Of a stretch of 64,000 bases of DNA, positions 60,986-64,000 are shown piece by piece; position 1 is the stretch's first letter, and each line of letters starts with the position of its first letter. The DNA is taken from assembly GCA_933228675.1 (NCBI GenBank), contig OW121743.1, forward strand, positions 113,571,781 through 113,635,780, in the 5' to 3' direction. The stretch comes from Stomorhina lunata (Eukaryota > Arthropoda > Insecta > Diptera > Rhiniidae). A program made the translations under genes and the position numbers. The notes beneath the pieces were generated by a model. That model worked only from the letters and a program-made list of their open reading frames with translations, did no database searches and was not told the origin of the DNA.

Positions 60986-61890
60986 TTTCAATATAAAAAT
61001 TTTTCTATAGAAAAATTTTCAATATAAAAATTTTTCTATAGAAAAATTTTCAATATAAAAATTTTTCTATAGAAAAATTTTCAATATAAAAATTTTTCTA
61101 TAGAAAAATTTTCAATATAAAAATTTTTCTATAGAAAAATTTTCAATATAAAAATTTTTCTATAGAAAAATTTTCAATATAAAAATTTTTCTATAGAAAA
61201 ATTTTCAATATAAAAATTTTTCTATAGAAAAATTTTCAATATAAAAATTTTTCTATAGAAAAATTTTCAATATAAAAATTTTTCTATAGAAAAATTTTCA
61301 ATATAAAAATTTTTCTATAGAAAAATTTTCAATATAAAAATTTTTCTATAGAAAAATTTTCAATATAAAAATTTTTCTATAGAAAAATTTTCAATATAAA
61401 AATTTTTCTATAGAAAAATTTTCAATATAAAAATTTTTCTATAGAAAAATTTTCAATATAAAAATTTTTCTATAGAAAAATTTTCAATATAAAAATTTTT
61501 CTATAGAAAAATTTTCAATATAAAAATTTTTCTATAGAAAAATTTTCAATATAAAAATTTTTCTATAGAAAAATTTTCAATATAAAAATTTTTCTATAGA
61601 AAAATTTTCAATATAAAAATTTTTCTATAGAAAAATTTTCAATATAAAAATTTTTCTAAAGAAAAATTTTCAATATAAAAATTTTTCTATAGAAAAATTT
61701 TCAATATAAAAATTTTTCTATAGAAAAATTTTCAATATAAAAATTTTTCTATAGAAAAATTTTCAATATAAAAATTTTTCTATAGAAAAATTTTCAATAT
61801 AAAAATTTTTCTATAGAAAAATTTTCAATATAAAAATTTTTCTATAGAAAAATTTTCAATATAAAAATTTTTCTATAGAAAAAATTTTTT
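60986..61890. repeat. tandem array, 31-bp family I units (CAATATA spacer), right part, about 29 copies, near-identical
   Basis: The unit is TTTTTCTATAGAAAAA plus TTTTCAATATAAAAA. The copies are virtually identical (one CTAAAG variant near 61660). It is more uniform than the left part at 58.75 kb. Confidence 0.97.
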
Positions 61891-63339
61891 ATTGAAATAA
61901 GAAATTTTGGCCGTTGATTTGTTTTATTTGTTTTTAATGAACTGAAATCACAAAAAACAATAAATTGAAAATAATATAAAAATTTAATTTTTTACACAAA
62001 GAAATTAAACTTAATGCAAAAAAGTTGACATTTACGATTTTTCAATAACCTGGAAAAACTTTAGTCCTTCACCAAATCTAAAAAAATCTTCATAAAATTC
62101 ATCATAAAGATCACTTGTTTTAAATGTCAATGATTTGTGTAAGATCATTTATAATATTATAAACAAGATCAAACAAAGGATCAGAAACGAGGTATATGAT
62201 AAAAAATCCACTATTATTTCCTAAAACAAAAGGCGAGTATACAAATATTTGCTCAACATTAATTTCAATTTCAACTGAAATGAAAAAACACAATTTCTTA
62301 ACAAATGCCAAAAGAATTGTCCTTAGGAAATATCCTTACTAGACTCAATGTCTAGCAAGAGAAATTAAACAAATTCCTATTAACACATCAATTTCATTCA
62401 CATTTCCCTACATTTTATATTCACCCCTTAGATCAAACAATAGAGGGAAAATAAAAAATGATCTATAAAATAGTTGGAACAATAACTGAATAAAATGTTG
62501 ACATCTTTGTTTTTTTTTTTCACTTTGACATAAATTCCTTTTAACAAGATCAGTCCTTGTTTGCCTGAAACTGGTTGCAAATGGAAGCCTAACTTTAAGA
62601 GTTTCTATCAGACAAAAAGGAGTCAGCTCGGAGTTAAATAAAGAGCGCAGTGAGACACTAAGTCTGTCTGTCTTTCTTACTTTCCTTTCTATTGTTTTAA
62701 TATCCTTTTGTTAGATTTTCTTGTCACAATTTTAACGTATTTTTCTCTTTTATAGAAAGTCAATGAATTGTGTTTCTATTACAACTAAGAAATGACAGTT
62801 TTTCTATTTATTTGTTTCTTTTATAATAATTTATATGAAATCTATTTGTTTTGTAATATTTTATTATATCTTTCATTTCTAAGGGTTTGTGCCCATTTTT
62901 TGGTGTTTTGTTGCAAGTATTTTAATGTTTTTTTTTTTTTTTTGTTATTGATTTATAGTTTTTTATCAAAATATTTTTGTCGTTAATTTTAATGATCTTT
63001 ATGTTTTTATTATCGAAATATAAATACAAATATTACAAGATTGGAATAAGAGTTGAAAAGGTGTTTGATAGGGGTTTAAGCCAGAGATTTAACTGTACAT
63101 TTAGCAGATGACCGACTTAAGATCCTCGTGTCATATATCCAAAATTCAAGGATATTTTCCTTCAAGATAGAAACAGTGACTGTATACAACATTAGGACAA
63201 AAGTAGAAGATTTCAACATTTTAATGAAAGAATTTTTTCATATATAATACTTTTTTATAGAAAATAAAAAATGATATAAAATATTTCTTTGACGAAAATA
63301 TTTGGATTGAAAGAATGAAGAAACATTTGATTCTCTGGA
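61891..63339. other. AT-rich single-copy DNA, no gene seen
   Basis: Includes T-runs near 62510 and 62930. Short frames at 62120-62311 and 62792-62986 encode low-complexity hydrophobic peptides without support. Confidence 0.45.
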
Positions 63340-64000
63340 AAAAGAAAATTTGAAAATTTTTCTAAAGAAAAAAATTTATATTGAAATTTTTTCTATAGAA
63401 AAAATTTCATAATGAAAAATTTTCTATAATAAAAATTTTATGTATTGAAACTTTTTCTGTAGAAAAAATATTATATTGAAATGTTTTCAATAGAAAAAAA
63501 TTTATATTGACAATTTTTCTATAGAAAAAATTTAATATTGAAAATTTTTCTATAGAAAAAATTTAATATTGAAAATTTTTCTATAGAAAAAATTTAATAT
63601 TGAAAATTTTTCTATAGAAAAAATTTTATATTGAAAATTTTTCTATAGAAAAAAATTTACATTGAAAATTTTTGTATAAAAAAAATTTGATATTGAAAAT
63701 TTTTCTATAGAAAAAATTTTATATTGAAAATTTTTCTATAGAAAAAATTTTATATTGAAATTTTTTCTATAGAAAAAATTTTATATTGAAATTTTTTCTA
63801 TAGAAAAAATTTTATATTGAAATTTTTTCTATAGAAAAAATTTTATATTGAAATTTTTTCTATAGAAAAAATTTTATATTGAAATTTTTTCTATAGAAAA
63901 AATTTTATATTGAAATTTTTTCTATAGAAAAAATTTTATATTGAAATTTGTTCTATAGAAAAATTTTATATTGAAATTTTTTCTATAGAAAAAATTTTAT
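63340..64000. repeat. tandem array, 31-bp family I units (ATATTGAAA spacer), at least 21 copies, runs off the window
   Basis: The unit is TTTTTTCTATAGAAAAAA plus TTTTATATTGAAA. The left edge is degenerate, and units become uniform from about 63.5 kb to the window end, so the full array is longer. Confidence 0.96.

Overview
The window looks like nuclear DNA of a higher (brachyceran, probably calyptrate) fly. The evidence is one recognisable exon of an insect cytochrome P450 closest, from memory, to Drosophila Cyp6v1, fossil mariner-type transposases and jockey-type LINE reverse transcriptases typical of Diptera, and very AT-rich non-coding sequence. No prokaryotic, organellar or viral gene set is present, and I found no tRNA, rRNA or CRISPR array. 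Species assignment is inference.

Layout. 1-3 kb: the first coding exon of the P450 on the minus strand (1715-2182) with a clean splice donor. The rest of that gene lies to the left of the window, and a dead mariner copy sits in its first intron. 3.3-7 kb: a graveyard of broken LINE and mariner copies. 8-29 kb: tandem arrays of 29-31 bp units, interrupted by a roughly 0.75 kb dispersed repeat that carries a nested inverted copy of itself (12.6-14.2 kb). 29.7-32 kb: two more copies of that dispersed repeat, one holding a LINE fragment. 33-64 kb: almost only tandem arrays separated by AT-rich single-copy DNA without genes.

The dominant feature is about 33 kb (roughly half the window) of tandem arrays. 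They fall into three related families. Family I has 31-bp units with the palindrome TTTTTCTATAGAAAAA plus an array-specific spacer of 13-17 bp (arrays at 8.0, 18.5, 21.5, 24.8, 25.4, 58.8, 61.0 and 63.3 kb). Family II mostly has 31-bp units made of arms GGAAATTTTT and AAAAATTTCC around one C or G, plus a TATTTTTATA spacer or its complement (15.7, 33.0, 35.2, 47.1, 52.0, 54.7 and 59.2 kb). Family III has 28-bp units with TTTTTCTATAAAAA (39.0 and 43.3 kb). Every period is close to three helical turns, and most units are self-complementary. Family II arrays tend to occur as inverted neighbours. The best case, 47.1-50.6 kb, is a continuous inverted repeat with arms of at least 1.5 kb.

Beyond the P450 exon I cannot support any protein-coding gene. 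The 60 kb to its right may be intergenic, or part of a giant repeat-filled intron of a gene whose exons lie outside. Most short open frames here are translations of repeat units. Array boundaries are read by eye and are good to about 10-30 bp; copy numbers are array length divided by period.
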